A DNA stretch of 39,799 nucleotides from UBA11606 sp039188975 (GTDB lineage Bacteria; Actinomycetota; Acidimicrobiia; Acidimicrobiales; Aldehydirespiratoraceae), in contig JBCCYT010000022.1 in assembly GCA_039188975.1 (NCBI GenBank), forward strand, positions 1 to 39,799. The letters run 5' to 3'. The translations under genes were made by a program, and so were the position numbers. The notes below the pieces were generated by a model. That model was not told the DNA's origin. It searched no databases and saw only the letters and a program-made list of their open reading frames with translations. Shown in pieces: positions 22,779 through 30,632 of this stretch (positions are counted from its first letter, which is position 1; every line of letters starts with the position of its first letter).

Positions 22779-22800
22779 TCTCCTGCAAACCCCCTACGTT
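22772..22800 (+). promoter_or_regulatory. Sigma70-like promoter of the FadD-ABC operon
   Basis: TTGACC (22772-22777) and TACGTT (22795-22800) with an ideal 17-base spacer. Transcription should begin near 22807, giving a leader of about 29 bases with GGGGGAAGGA just before the ATG at 22836. Confidence 0.65.
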
Positions 22801-22835
22801 GCGCCACGCCTAGCGACGACCGGGGGGAAGGACGT

Positions 22836-24704
22836 ATGGCAGCAACGCTTGAGGGCGGCTCGTCGACAACGACGGGGACGACCACGGTTGCCTCACTTGC
22901 ACGCGACTGGGCGCTGAAGGCGCCCGGCCAGGTGGCGATGCGCGAAAAGGACTTCGGCATCTGGCAGGAATACAACTGGGCGCAGACCTGGGACCTCATC
23001 GAACTGTCGGCCCACGGGCTGCTGGCGATGGGGGTCGAGGTTGGTGACCGGGTGGCGATCCACGCCGAGGATCGGCCCGAGTGGGTCATCCTCGACCTGG
23101 CCACCGTTGCCATCCGAGGCATCACCGTCGGGCTGTATCCGACCAACCCGGCCGCCGAGGTCGAGTACCTGGTCGGTGACAGCACCCCCAAGGTCTTCCT
23201 CGCCGAGGATCAGGAACAAACCGACAAGGTGCTCGAGATCGACCCCGAGATCGGCTCGGCGGTCAACCACATCATCTATGTCGAGCCCCGCGGTTTCGGC
23301 AACTACACCGACGAACGCCTGATCTTCTGGGACGACTTCCTCGAGATGGGCCGTCAGCATCGCGACGCCAACCCCGGGGCGGTCGAGAAGATCATGGGCG
23401 AGGCCGAGCCGGGCGACATCATGACGCTCGTCTACACCTCCGGCACCACCGGCCCGCCGAAGGGAGCGATGCTCTCCAACGCCAACGCCGAGTACGCGAT
23501 GAACAAGATCATCAACGAGCCCGGGCGGGTGCCCGACGGCAAGGCCCCCGGCCCTGATGATCTCATCGTCACCTACCTGCCGCTGTGCCACGTCGCGGAA
23601 CGCATCTTCTCGACCTGGTCCATGTGTGCGGCCGGCCCCTCGCTCAACTTCGCCGAGTCGATCGACACGGTGACCATGAACCTCCGCGAGATTCAGCCCA
23701 CCGTGTTCTTCGCCGTCCCTCGCATCTGGGAACGGCTCCACGCGGGCGTCTACATCCGCGGCAACGACGCCAGTCGCTTCAAAAAGCTGATCTTCAGCTT
23801 CGGGCTCCGGCTCGCACAGACCATCGGCAAGGAAAAGGTCGCCAACGGCGGCAACCACACCGCCAAGAGCCGAGTGCTCTCGGCGATCGGTGAGCCGCTC
23901 GTCTTCCGAGCCATCAAGGAACGCCTCGGGTTGCGCCGCTGCCGCTACGCCGCGTCGGGTGCCGCCGCCATCGCCCCGGAAGTGCTCGAGTTCTTCATGG
24001 GCATCGGTGTGCCGGTGTTCGAGCTCTACGGCATGACCGAGAACTCTGCGGTCGCGACCTGCAACTTTGCGGGCCGCATCAAGCTCGGCACCGTCGGCGA
24101 GCCGTACCCCGACATCGGTTTGCGCCTCGATCCCGAGACCAACGAGATCCAGACCAAGCACCCGGGGGTGTTCCAGGGCTACTGGAACAAGCCCGACAAG
24201 ACGGCGGAGACCTTCACCGAGGACGGCTGGTTGATGACGGGCGATGTCGGCGAGATGGTCGACGGCACCCACGTCAAGATCGTCGATCGCATCAAGCACA
24301 TCATCATCACCTCCGGCGGCAAGAACATCTCCCCATCGGAGATCGAGAACTCGCTCAAGACCTCGATGTATGTCAAAGAGGCGATGGTCATCGGCGACGG
24401 CCGCAAGTTCCTGTCTGCCCTCATCGGCATCGAGATGGACACCGTCGGCGACTGGGCGCTGCGCAAGAACATCCCGTACACCACCTACCGCGATCTCACC
24501 GAGAAGCCCGAGGTGCTCGAGCTGATCCAGGGTGTGGTCAACGAGACGAACGAGAAGTTCGCCCGGGTCGAGAACGTCCGCAAGTTCCGGATGATCCCGA
24601 AGGAGCTCGATCACGAGGATGGCGAGCTGACCGCAACGCAGAAGCTCAAGCGTTCGGCCATGGACGAAATGTTCGGTGACCTGATCGAGGACATGTACAC
24701 GTGA
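22836..24704 (+). CDS. Long-chain-type acyl-CoA synthetase (FadD/FACL family)
   Basis: A 622-residue AMP-forming ligase, the longer size typical of long-chain fatty acyl-CoA synthetases. TSGTTGPPKG at 201-210 is the phosphate-binding loop, ELYGMTENSAVATC is the adenine motif, and TGDVGEMVDGTHVKIVDRIKHII leads to the hinge. It activates a hydrophobic acid with ATP and CoA at the membrane. The specific substrate is unknown. It has its own promoter and a strong ribosome-binding site, and overlaps the first permease gene by GTGA, so it heads the ABC importer operon and probably converts the imported acid to its CoA ester. Confidence 0.9.
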   Translation: MAATLEGGSSTTTGTTTVASLARDWALKAPGQVAMREKDFGIWQEYNWAQTWDLIELSAHGLLAMGVEVGDRVAIHAEDRPEWVILDLATVAIRGITVGLYPTNPAAEVEYLVGDSTPKVFLAEDQEQTDKVLEIDPEIGSAVNHIIYVEPRGFGNYTDERLIFWDDFLEMGRQHRDANPGAVEKIMGEAEPGDIMTLVYTSGTTGPPKGAMLSNANAEYAMNKIINEPGRVPDGKAPGPDDLIVTYLPLCHVAERIFSTWSMCAAGPSLNFAESIDTVTMNLREIQPTVFFAVPRIWERLHAGVYIRGNDASRFKKLIFSFGLRLAQTIGKEKVANGGNHTAKSRVLSAIGEPLVFRAIKERLGLRRCRYAASGAAAIAPEVLEFFMGIGVPVFELYGMTENSAVATCNFAGRIKLGTVGEPYPDIGLRLDPETNEIQTKHPGVFQGYWNKPDKTAETFTEDGWLMTGDVGEMVDGTHVKIVDRIKHIIITSGGKNISPSEIENSLKTSMYVKEAMVIGDGRKFLSALIGIEMDTVGDWALRKNIPYTTYRDLTEKPEVLELIQGVVNETNEKFARVENVRKFRMIPKELDHEDGELTATQKLKRSAMDEMFGDLIEDMYT

Positions 24705-25765
24705 ACGACTATTTGATGTCACTGCGGCGAGATCCCGCAGTGATGTTCCTCACCGGGGTCACCTTGGCGATCAGCCTGTTCATGCTGCGCCAGCTCTCGA
24801 ACGATCCCGAGATCTTCTTTGCGACGTTCATGCGGTCGTTGGGCATGGGCGCGACCTACGCGATCGTGGCGCTCGGCTTCGTCTTGATCTTCAAGGCCAC
24901 CCAGACGGTGAACTTCGCGCAGGGCGCACTGGCCGTTGCCGGTGCGCTGTTCTTGTCGTTTGCGTCAGCCGACGATCACATTCCGTTCACCACGATCGAC
25001 AACCCGGTGAACAGCTTGCCCGGGCCGGACTGGTTCCACTGGGGCGTCAATGTGGTGATCGCCATGTGCTTTGCGGCGATCCTGGGTCTCATCATCGAAC
25101 GGCTCACGATTCGGCCCATGGTCGGTCAGCCGCTGTTCTCGGTCGCCGTGATCACCCTCGGCCTCGAGATCGTGCTCCGGGTGTTCAACAACGACACGGT
25201 CAAGGTCGAATTCCGCAATGTGAACCCGCCCTGGGGCCTCGATGGCTTCTCCGTCGGGAAGGAGACGATCAACTACTCGATCATCGCGGCGATCGTCACT
25301 GCGGCGATCGCCTTCATCGCGGTCTTCATCTTCTACCGCAGCCGTCTCGGCATCGCGATGCGGGCGGTGGCCTACGACCAGGAAGCGGCGATGGCGCAGG
25401 GCATCAACGTCGGCCGTGTGTTCGCGATTGCCTGGGCCGCCGGCGCGGTGCTCGCCATGATCGGCGGCATCTTCGCCACCCAGCCGCCGGTCAAGCAGAC
25501 CTTGGCCGTCGACAACGAAACCGCCAACATCGCATTCCGGGCCCTTCCCGCCGTGATCCTCGGTGGTCTCGACTCGGCGACTGGCGCCTTGCTGGGCGGG
25601 CTGCTCGTCGGTGCCGCCGAGATCTTCGCCGGCCAGTACGCCGCCGGCCAGACCCAACTGCTCGGTGCCGGCTACCCGGTCATCGTTCCCTACGTCGTGA
25701 TGTTGATCGGCTTGCTGGTGAGGCCCTACGGCCTGTTCGGCACGCCTGAGATTCGCCGGGTCTGA
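24701..25765 (+). CDS. Branched-chain-type ABC transporter permease (LivH-like)
   Basis: A 354-residue integral membrane protein with about eight hydrophobic segments. ATYAIVALGFVLIFKATQTVNFAQGA (residues about 48-73) is the LivH hallmark. GIAMRAVAYDQEAAMAQGINV is the cytoplasmic coupling region that meets the ATPase, and ALPAVILGGLDSATGALLGG closes the fold. LivH-type permeases import branched-chain amino acids, amides or aromatic acids. The start GTG overlaps the FadD stop, and the LivM-like gene follows after 14 bases. Confidence 0.93.
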   Translation: MNDYLMSLRRDPAVMFLTGVTLAISLFMLRQLSNDPEIFFATFMRSLGMGATYAIVALGFVLIFKATQTVNFAQGALAVAGALFLSFASADDHIPFTTIDNPVNSLPGPDWFHWGVNVVIAMCFAAILGLIIERLTIRPMVGQPLFSVAVITLGLEIVLRVFNNDTVKVEFRNVNPPWGLDGFSVGKETINYSIIAAIVTAAIAFIAVFIFYRSRLGIAMRAVAYDQEAAMAQGINVGRVFAIAWAAGAVLAMIGGIFATQPPVKQTLAVDNETANIAFRALPAVILGGLDSATGALLGGLLVGAAEIFAGQYAAGQTQLLGAGYPVIVPYVVMLIGLLVRPYGLFGTPEIRRV

Positions 25766-25779
25766 GGGAGGAGTAGCAC

Positions 25780-27072
25780 ATGTACAAGCGACCAAATCTC
25801 TACACCTCCTACGAATCTGAGAGTCAGCTGCTGCCGACGTGGACCCAGAAGGTCCTCATGGGTTTCTTCCTCGTGCAGCTCGTCTTGTTGCCGTTCTCGA
25901 TCCCGCTCCTCAACGACGACATCCCCGGGCTCAGCTGGTTGCCGATCATCGGTGACGGGATTCCGTTGTTCCGGTTCCTCGGCGACGGCGACTGGATCCG
26001 CAACACCACCACCGTGTTGATGCTGGTCATCGCCGCTCACGGGCTCAACCTGCTCAGCGGCGTCGCCGGTCAGGTGTCGCTCGGCCACGCCTTCTTCATG
26101 GGGGTCGGGGCCTGCACGGCGACCTATCTCGGCAGTGCATCGGGCTCCACCACCTGGGGCCACAGCTTGCCGATCTGGATCTGGCTTCCCGGCGCTGGCG
26201 TCGCCGCTGCGATCATCGGCATCATCGTCTCGCCCGTGGCGGTGAAACTTCGAGGCCTCTACCTCGCCATCGTCACCTTGGGTTTGGTGTTCCTCGGTAT
26301 CCACCTCGGTAACACCGAGTGGGGAGCCAAGATCGCCGGTCCGCCCGCGCTGGGCCGCAAAGCCCCCGAACTCGACATTCGGATCTGGAAGGAAGAGACG
26401 CCGCTCATCAACCTGAGCGACGATGGCCGCTGGCTGTGGTTCGACATCAGCGAAGAGGGCAAGCGCTACCTCTTCTATTTGATGCTGGCCGTCGGTTTCA
26501 CGTTGTTGGCCAAGAACCTCATTCGGACCCGAACCGGTCGAGCCTGGCAGGCGATTCGAGATCGCGACATCGCCGCGGAGGTGATGGGCATTGCCGAGTT
26601 CCGTTACAAGGTGCAGGCGTTTGCCATCAGCTCGTTCTTCGCCGGCATCGCGGGGGCCTTGTTCGTCGCCCTGTCCGGCCAGACCCTTGCCACCGACTTC
26701 AGCCTGTTCTTGTCGGTGGAGTTCATCGCCATCTTGTTGATCGGCGGAGCGGGTACGACATCAGGCGTGGTCATCGGGACGTTCGTCGTGTGGATGATGC
26801 CCGAGTTCGTGAAGAAGGCGACGGAGTGGCTCGGCGATCAGGAAGGCGGCGTGACCGGAACCGTCGGCGACGCGATCCTCACCGAAGGCGACGACCTCGG
26901 TGTGATCAACACCTCGACGGTCACGCCGGGCTGGACCCTTTCCGTGTTCGACTGGAACATCGTGCTCTTCGGTGTCCTCATCATCGTGTTCTTGATCTTC
27001 GAGCCGCTCGGCATGTTCGGCATCTGGGTCAAGATCCGCAATTACTGGAAGCGCTGGCCGTTCAGCTACTAG
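25780..27072 (+). CDS. Branched-chain-type ABC transporter permease (LivM-like)
   Basis: A 430-residue partner permease with about ten hydrophobic segments. AAHGLNLLSGVAGQVSLGHAFFMGVGA is the LivM signature, and AIRDRDIAAEVMGI in the cytoplasmic loop is the coupling helix. It is longer than typical LivM (about 300-350), with an extra soluble loop at about residues 180-225 (GRKAPELDIRIWKEE region) and another before the last membrane segment (ATEWLGDQEGGVTGTVGDAI). The ribosome-binding site GAGGGAGGAG ends just before the ATG at 25780. It forms the heterodimeric channel with the preceding permease. Confidence 0.92.
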   Translation: MYKRPNLYTSYESESQLLPTWTQKVLMGFFLVQLVLLPFSIPLLNDDIPGLSWLPIIGDGIPLFRFLGDGDWIRNTTTVLMLVIAAHGLNLLSGVAGQVSLGHAFFMGVGACTATYLGSASGSTTWGHSLPIWIWLPGAGVAAAIIGIIVSPVAVKLRGLYLAIVTLGLVFLGIHLGNTEWGAKIAGPPALGRKAPELDIRIWKEETPLINLSDDGRWLWFDISEEGKRYLFYLMLAVGFTLLAKNLIRTRTGRAWQAIRDRDIAAEVMGIAEFRYKVQAFAISSFFAGIAGALFVALSGQTLATDFSLFLSVEFIAILLIGGAGTTSGVVIGTFVVWMMPEFVKKATEWLGDQEGGVTGTVGDAILTEGDDLGVINTSTVTPGWTLSVFDWNIVLFGVLIIVFLIFEPLGMFGIWVKIRNYWKRWPFSY

Positions 27073-27160
27073 CGCCGCCACATCCGTCACCCGATCCACA
27101 AGACTTTCAAGATCTCGGTCCCATCTGGGGCCGTGAGCCCAACCAACTGGAGGAAACCCC

Positions 27161-28597
27161 ATGAAGCGACTGCGCTATCTGTTTGCGCTCCTGCTGGCGT
27201 TCTCACTCGTTGCCGCTGCGTGCGGCAGCGATGACGACGACGCCAGCAGCGATGACACGTCGACCTCGGAGTCCGCATCCGCATCCGCGTCCGACTCGGC
27301 CTCGGCATCGGAGATGGCCGACGAAGACGACATGGCCGACGAAGACGACATGGCTGACGACGAAGGCGGCGACGAAGTCCTCACCGGCCTCGGCGTTGAC
27401 GCCGAGAACAAGGTCATTCGAGTTGGCCTCAACGCCGACCTGTCCGGCACGTTCGCTGCGCTCACCACCGTGATCGTCGAAGGTCAGGAAGTGTTCTGGG
27501 AGCGTTACAACGACAACGGCGGCTACAAGGGCTGGACCATCGAACCGGTCGTGCTCGACAACGCCTACGACGTGCCGACCCACCTCACCAACTACGACGC
27601 CATGTCCGGCGACGGCGATGAGGGTGTCGTCATGATCACCAACTCGACCGGTTCGCCGCACACTGCGGCCATCGCCGAGGCGCTCGTCGATGACGACCTC
27701 CTCGCCATCCCGCTCAGCTGGTACTCCGGCTGGACGGATCCCGACATCGGCCAGAACGTGCTCGAAGTGCAGGCCAACTACTGCATCGAAGCCATGAACG
27801 GCGTCACCTACATGGCCGAGACCTATGGCAACAAGATCGCCATCGCCTCGTTCCCCGGTGACTACGGCCAAGACGGCGCGATCGGCGCCAAGATCGCCGC
27901 CGAAGCCCTCGGGCTCGAAATCGTCTACGACGGTGAAGCCCAGGTCATCCCGGGTGCTGACCAGACCCCGGTCGTCACTGGTATCGCCGAATCCGGCGCT
28001 GACTTCGTCTGGCTCACCACCGGCCCGACCCAGACCGCCGAGCTCGTCGGTGGCGCTGCGGCCGCTGGCTTCACCGGTCAGTGGGCGGGCAACAGCCCGG
28101 CCTGGAACCCGGCGCTGCTCGCAACCGGCCTTGCCGACATCTTCGACGCCGCGTACACCCACAGCACCTACACCGTGCTCTGGGGTATCGGTGACTCGCC
28201 CGGTATGCAGGACCTCATCGCCACCATGCGGGAGTACGCCCCGGACAACATCGCCGACGACGTCTACATCGTCAGCTGGATCGAGGGTCTCATCGCCCAG
28301 CAGGTGATCGAGAACGCGATCGACAACGGTGACATCACCCGCGCCGGCATGGTGGCTTCGGCCAACGAGATCACCGTCGACCTTCAGGGCCTCGCTCCGG
28401 ACCAGAACTGGGGTGTTGCTCCCGACGAGGCGATCGTGCGCGGCACCTACCTGTACGACGTCGATCTGGCTGCGTTCACGCCGGAGGGCACCGTCAGCGA
28501 TGACGACGCCAACCGTGGCTTCAGCCTCATCCGTGGCGACTATGTCTCTGACACTGCCGCCAACTGGACCTACGAGCCCTGCTTCAAGGCGTCCTAA
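27161..28597 (+). CDS. Branched-chain-type ABC transporter substrate-binding lipoprotein (LivK-like)
   Basis: A 478-residue periplasmic-binding-protein type I lipoprotein, the receptor for the importer. The signal segment ends with lipobox VAAAC (Cys21). Residues 22 to about 75 are a low-complexity linker of Ser/Ala, then repeats of EDDMAD, giving a very acidic tether. The binding fold follows (IRVGLNADLSGTFAALTT and SPHTAAIAEALVDDDLLAI). A GGAGGAAA ribosome-binding site precedes the ATG. The ligand cannot be read from the sequence; linkage to paa genes and to an acyl-CoA synthetase suggests an aryl or fatty acid rather than an amino acid (inference). Confidence 0.9.
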   Translation: MKRLRYLFALLLAFSLVAAACGSDDDDASSDDTSTSESASASASDSASASEMADEDDMADEDDMADDEGGDEVLTGLGVDAENKVIRVGLNADLSGTFAALTTVIVEGQEVFWERYNDNGGYKGWTIEPVVLDNAYDVPTHLTNYDAMSGDGDEGVVMITNSTGSPHTAAIAEALVDDDLLAIPLSWYSGWTDPDIGQNVLEVQANYCIEAMNGVTYMAETYGNKIAIASFPGDYGQDGAIGAKIAAEALGLEIVYDGEAQVIPGADQTPVVTGIAESGADFVWLTTGPTQTAELVGGAAAAGFTGQWAGNSPAWNPALLATGLADIFDAAYTHSTYTVLWGIGDSPGMQDLIATMREYAPDNIADDVYIVSWIEGLIAQQVIENAIDNGDITRAGMVASANEITVDLQGLAPDQNWGVAPDEAIVRGTYLYDVDLAAFTPEGTVSDDDANRGFSLIRGDYVSDTAANWTYEPCFKAS

Positions 28598-28622
28598 CGC
28601 CTGAACCGTGCTCCACTGGGGT

Positions 28623-28688
28623 CACCGATCGAGTGTCGGTGATCCGTTGATCGAACGGCGGGGCGGCATCGTCTCGATGTCGCCCCGC
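28623..28688 (+). terminator. Hairpin cluster between binding-protein and ATPase genes
   Basis: Three hairpins follow the binding-protein stop: CACCGA/TCGGTG (28623-28641), CCGTT/AACGG (28644-28658), and a 14-bp stem with a TCT loop (28658-28671 with 28675-28688, one G-U pair). The last is strong but has no T-run, so it may act as a partial terminator or a 3' stabiliser that lets the binding protein be made in excess over the ATPases. Confidence 0.55.
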
Positions 28689-28742
28689 TCGTCGATTGTC
28701 TCACTCAGCTGATCGTCCCCCGCCCCGACCAAGGAATCTCTG

Positions 28743-29537
28743 TTGCTCGAAATCGCGAACCTCGAGGTCGTCTACAACGAAGTGATCCTCGTCCTGCGCG
28801 GCTTGTCGATCGAAGTGCCCGAAGGCGAGATCGTCGCCTTGCTGGGGGCCAACGGTGCGGGCAAGACCACCACGGTCCGGGCCGTCTCGGGCCTGCTCGA
28901 CGTGCACGAAGGCGAACCCACCAAGGGGACGATCACCTGGAAGGGGAAAGACATCACCCACGCCAAACCCTCGGCGATCGTGGAGGCCGGCGTGACCCAG
29001 GTGATGGAGGGGCGGCGCGTGTTCGCAGAGCTCACGGTTGACGAGAACCTCGCAACCGGCGGCTTCACCGTGCTGGACAAGGCGAAGACCCAAGAGAACT
29101 ACGACCGGGTCATGGATCTGTTCCCCCGGTTGGCCGAGCGACGCAAGCAGACGGCCGGCTACCTGTCGGGTGGTGAGCAGCAAATGCTGGCCATCGGCCG
29201 AGCCATGATGGCTGACCCTGAACTCCTCATTCTCGATGAGCCGTCGCTCGGGTTGGCGCCGCTGTTGATCGAACAGATCCGCGACATCATCGTCGACATC
29301 AACAAACAGGGCGTTTCGGTGCTGCTGATCGAGCAGAACGCGATGATGGCGCTCTCGATCGCGAGCCACGGCTACATCCTCGAAACGGGCAAGGTCGTCA
29401 TGGACGGCGAAGCCCAGAAGCTCCTCGGCGACGAGGACGTTCAGGAGTTCTACCTCGGCCTGCACGGCGACGAGGGTGAACGCAAGTCGTTCCGCGACGT
29501 CAAGCACTACAAGCGCCGCAAGCGCTGGCTGTCCTGA
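28743..29537 (+). CDS. ABC transporter ATPase (LivF-like)
   Basis: A 264-residue ATPase. Walker A is GANGAGKTT (35-43), the signature LSGGEQQ is at 141-147, and Walker B is LLILDEP at about 160-166, with the switch His in the LLIEQNAMMALSIASHG region replaced by Gln/Asn as usual for LivF proteins. It pairs with the LivG-like ATPase to drive import. The start is TTG 28743 with AAGGAA six bases before it. The C-terminus extends past the usual LivF end with a basic tail (KSFRDVKHYKRRKRWLS), rich in Lys/Arg. The next gene follows after 14 bases. Confidence 0.9.
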   Translation: MLEIANLEVVYNEVILVLRGLSIEVPEGEIVALLGANGAGKTTTVRAVSGLLDVHEGEPTKGTITWKGKDITHAKPSAIVEAGVTQVMEGRRVFAELTVDENLATGGFTVLDKAKTQENYDRVMDLFPRLAERRKQTAGYLSGGEQQMLAIGRAMMADPELLILDEPSLGLAPLLIEQIRDIIVDINKQGVSVLLIEQNAMMALSIASHGYILETGKVVMDGEAQKLLGDEDVQEFYLGLHGDEGERKSFRDVKHYKRRKRWLS

Positions 29538-29551
29538 GGAAGGTCTGACCC

Positions 29552-30523
29552 ATGTTTCTTCTGTACCTGCTGATTGCGCTCGGCTTCGGCTGGCTCGGTG
29601 CTCGTATCGCCGAACCCAGCGGCAACGCTGGTTTGGGTGCCCTGCTCGGGTTCGTGCTCGGCCCGATCGGCGTCATCATCGTGTATTCCGTCTGGCAGAG
29701 CGCAGCCGATGAGGCCAAAGCCGCCCAGGTTCGGCCCTACACCGACGGTGACCCGATCCTCGACGTCGAGAACATCACCCTTCGCTTCGGTGGTGTGACC
29801 GCCATCAGCGATGTGTCGTTCCACGTCAACCCCGGCGAGCTGTTCGCCATCATCGGCCCGAACGGCGCCGGCAAGACCTCGATCTTCAACACCATCAGCC
29901 AGGTCTATCGACCCCAGGAAGGCGATATTTACTGGAAGGGTCGTTCGCTCATGGGTGAGCGTCCCGATCATGTCGCCGGGATGGGCATCGCCCGCACGTT
30001 CCAGAACATCGAGCTGTTCCCGCAGATGACGGTGATCGACAACCTGCTCACCGGACGCCATGTCCGCATGGAACAGAGCTGGTATCACGGTATGACGTGG
30101 GTCGGTACCTCCAAGAAGGAAGAGATGGCGAACCGCCGTCGAGTCGAGGACATCATCGACTTCCTCGAGATCCAGGAATGGCGCAAGTTCCCGGTCGCGC
30201 TGCTTCCTTACGGCTTCCAGAAGCGAGTCGAGCTCGGCCGAGCCCTCGCCATGGACCCCGAGCTGTTGCTGCTCGACGAGCCGGTCGCGGGTATGAATCT
30301 CGAAGAGACCGAGGACATGGCCCGCTTCATTCTCGACATTCGCCGCGAGCTCGGTATCTCGATGATCATGGTCGAGCACGACATGGGGCTGGTGATGGAC
30401 ATCGCCGACCGGATCATGGTCCTCGACTTCGGCGAGAAGATCGCCGAAGGTACGCCTGAGGTCGTTCAGAAGGATCCGAAGGTCATCGCGGCGTACCTGG
30501 GTAGCAGCGACTCCCACGCCTGA
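29552..30523 (+). CDS. ABC transporter ATPase (LivG-like) with N-terminal membrane hairpin
   Basis: A 323-residue ATPase with an unusual N-terminus. Residues 1-17 and about 28-47 are hydrophobic (MFLLYLLIALGFGWLGARIA and ALLGFVLGPIGVIIVY), followed by a charged linker to about 65, and only then the LivG ATPase (ILDVENITLRFGGVTAIS). Walker A is GPNGAGKTS (102-110), the signature region is LLPYGFQKRVELGRAL, and Walker B is LLLLDEP. The D-loop to H-loop segment ends in IMVEHDMGLVM. Normal LivG lacks any membrane segment, so this ATPase may be membrane-tethered. It is the last gene of the operon; no clear terminator follows. Confidence 0.88.
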   Translation: MFLLYLLIALGFGWLGARIAEPSGNAGLGALLGFVLGPIGVIIVYSVWQSAADEAKAAQVRPYTDGDPILDVENITLRFGGVTAISDVSFHVNPGELFAIIGPNGAGKTSIFNTISQVYRPQEGDIYWKGRSLMGERPDHVAGMGIARTFQNIELFPQMTVIDNLLTGRHVRMEQSWYHGMTWVGTSKKEEMANRRRVEDIIDFLEIQEWRKFPVALLPYGFQKRVELGRALAMDPELLLLDEPVAGMNLEETEDMARFILDIRRELGISMIMVEHDMGLVMDIADRIMVLDFGEKIAEGTPEVVQKDPKVIAAYLGSSDSHA

Positions 30524-30578
30524 CCATCGAAGCGACGCCACGTTCACTCGTCGCAACCCATCCAGAAACCGATCACGG

Positions 30579-30608
30579 TTGACATGATCAAGGGCTTGAT
30601 CATATTCT
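30579..30608 (+). promoter_or_regulatory. Sigma70-like promoter of the paa operon
   Basis: TTGACA (30579-30584) and TATTCT (30603-30608) with an 18-base spacer. Transcription would start near 30615, downstream of the ATG at 30612, which supports ATG 30633 as the paaZ start. Confidence 0.7.
30585..30602. promoter_or_regulatory. 18-bp palindromic operator in the paa promoter
   Basis: TGATCAAG (30585-30592) and CTTGATCA (30595-30602) are perfect inverted arms with a two-base spacer, filling the gap between the -35 and -10 boxes. Binding here would block RNA polymerase. A related palindrome lies at 22761-22778. The MarR-type regulator at 38833 is the nearest candidate ligand-responsive repressor (inference). 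Confidence 0.65.
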
Positions 30609-30632
30609 GCGATGGACGATCGGGGGATTCGC

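Noticed and set aside
22893..24722. 609-codon open frame on the minus strand opposite the FadD-type gene
   Set aside because: It is Asp/Gly/Val/His-rich, has no domain, and is the antisense shadow of a clear acyl-CoA synthetase with biased codon use.
30532..30554. GCGACG/CGTCGC hairpin after the LivG-like gene as a terminator
   Set aside because: Only six base pairs with an 11-base loop and no T-run.
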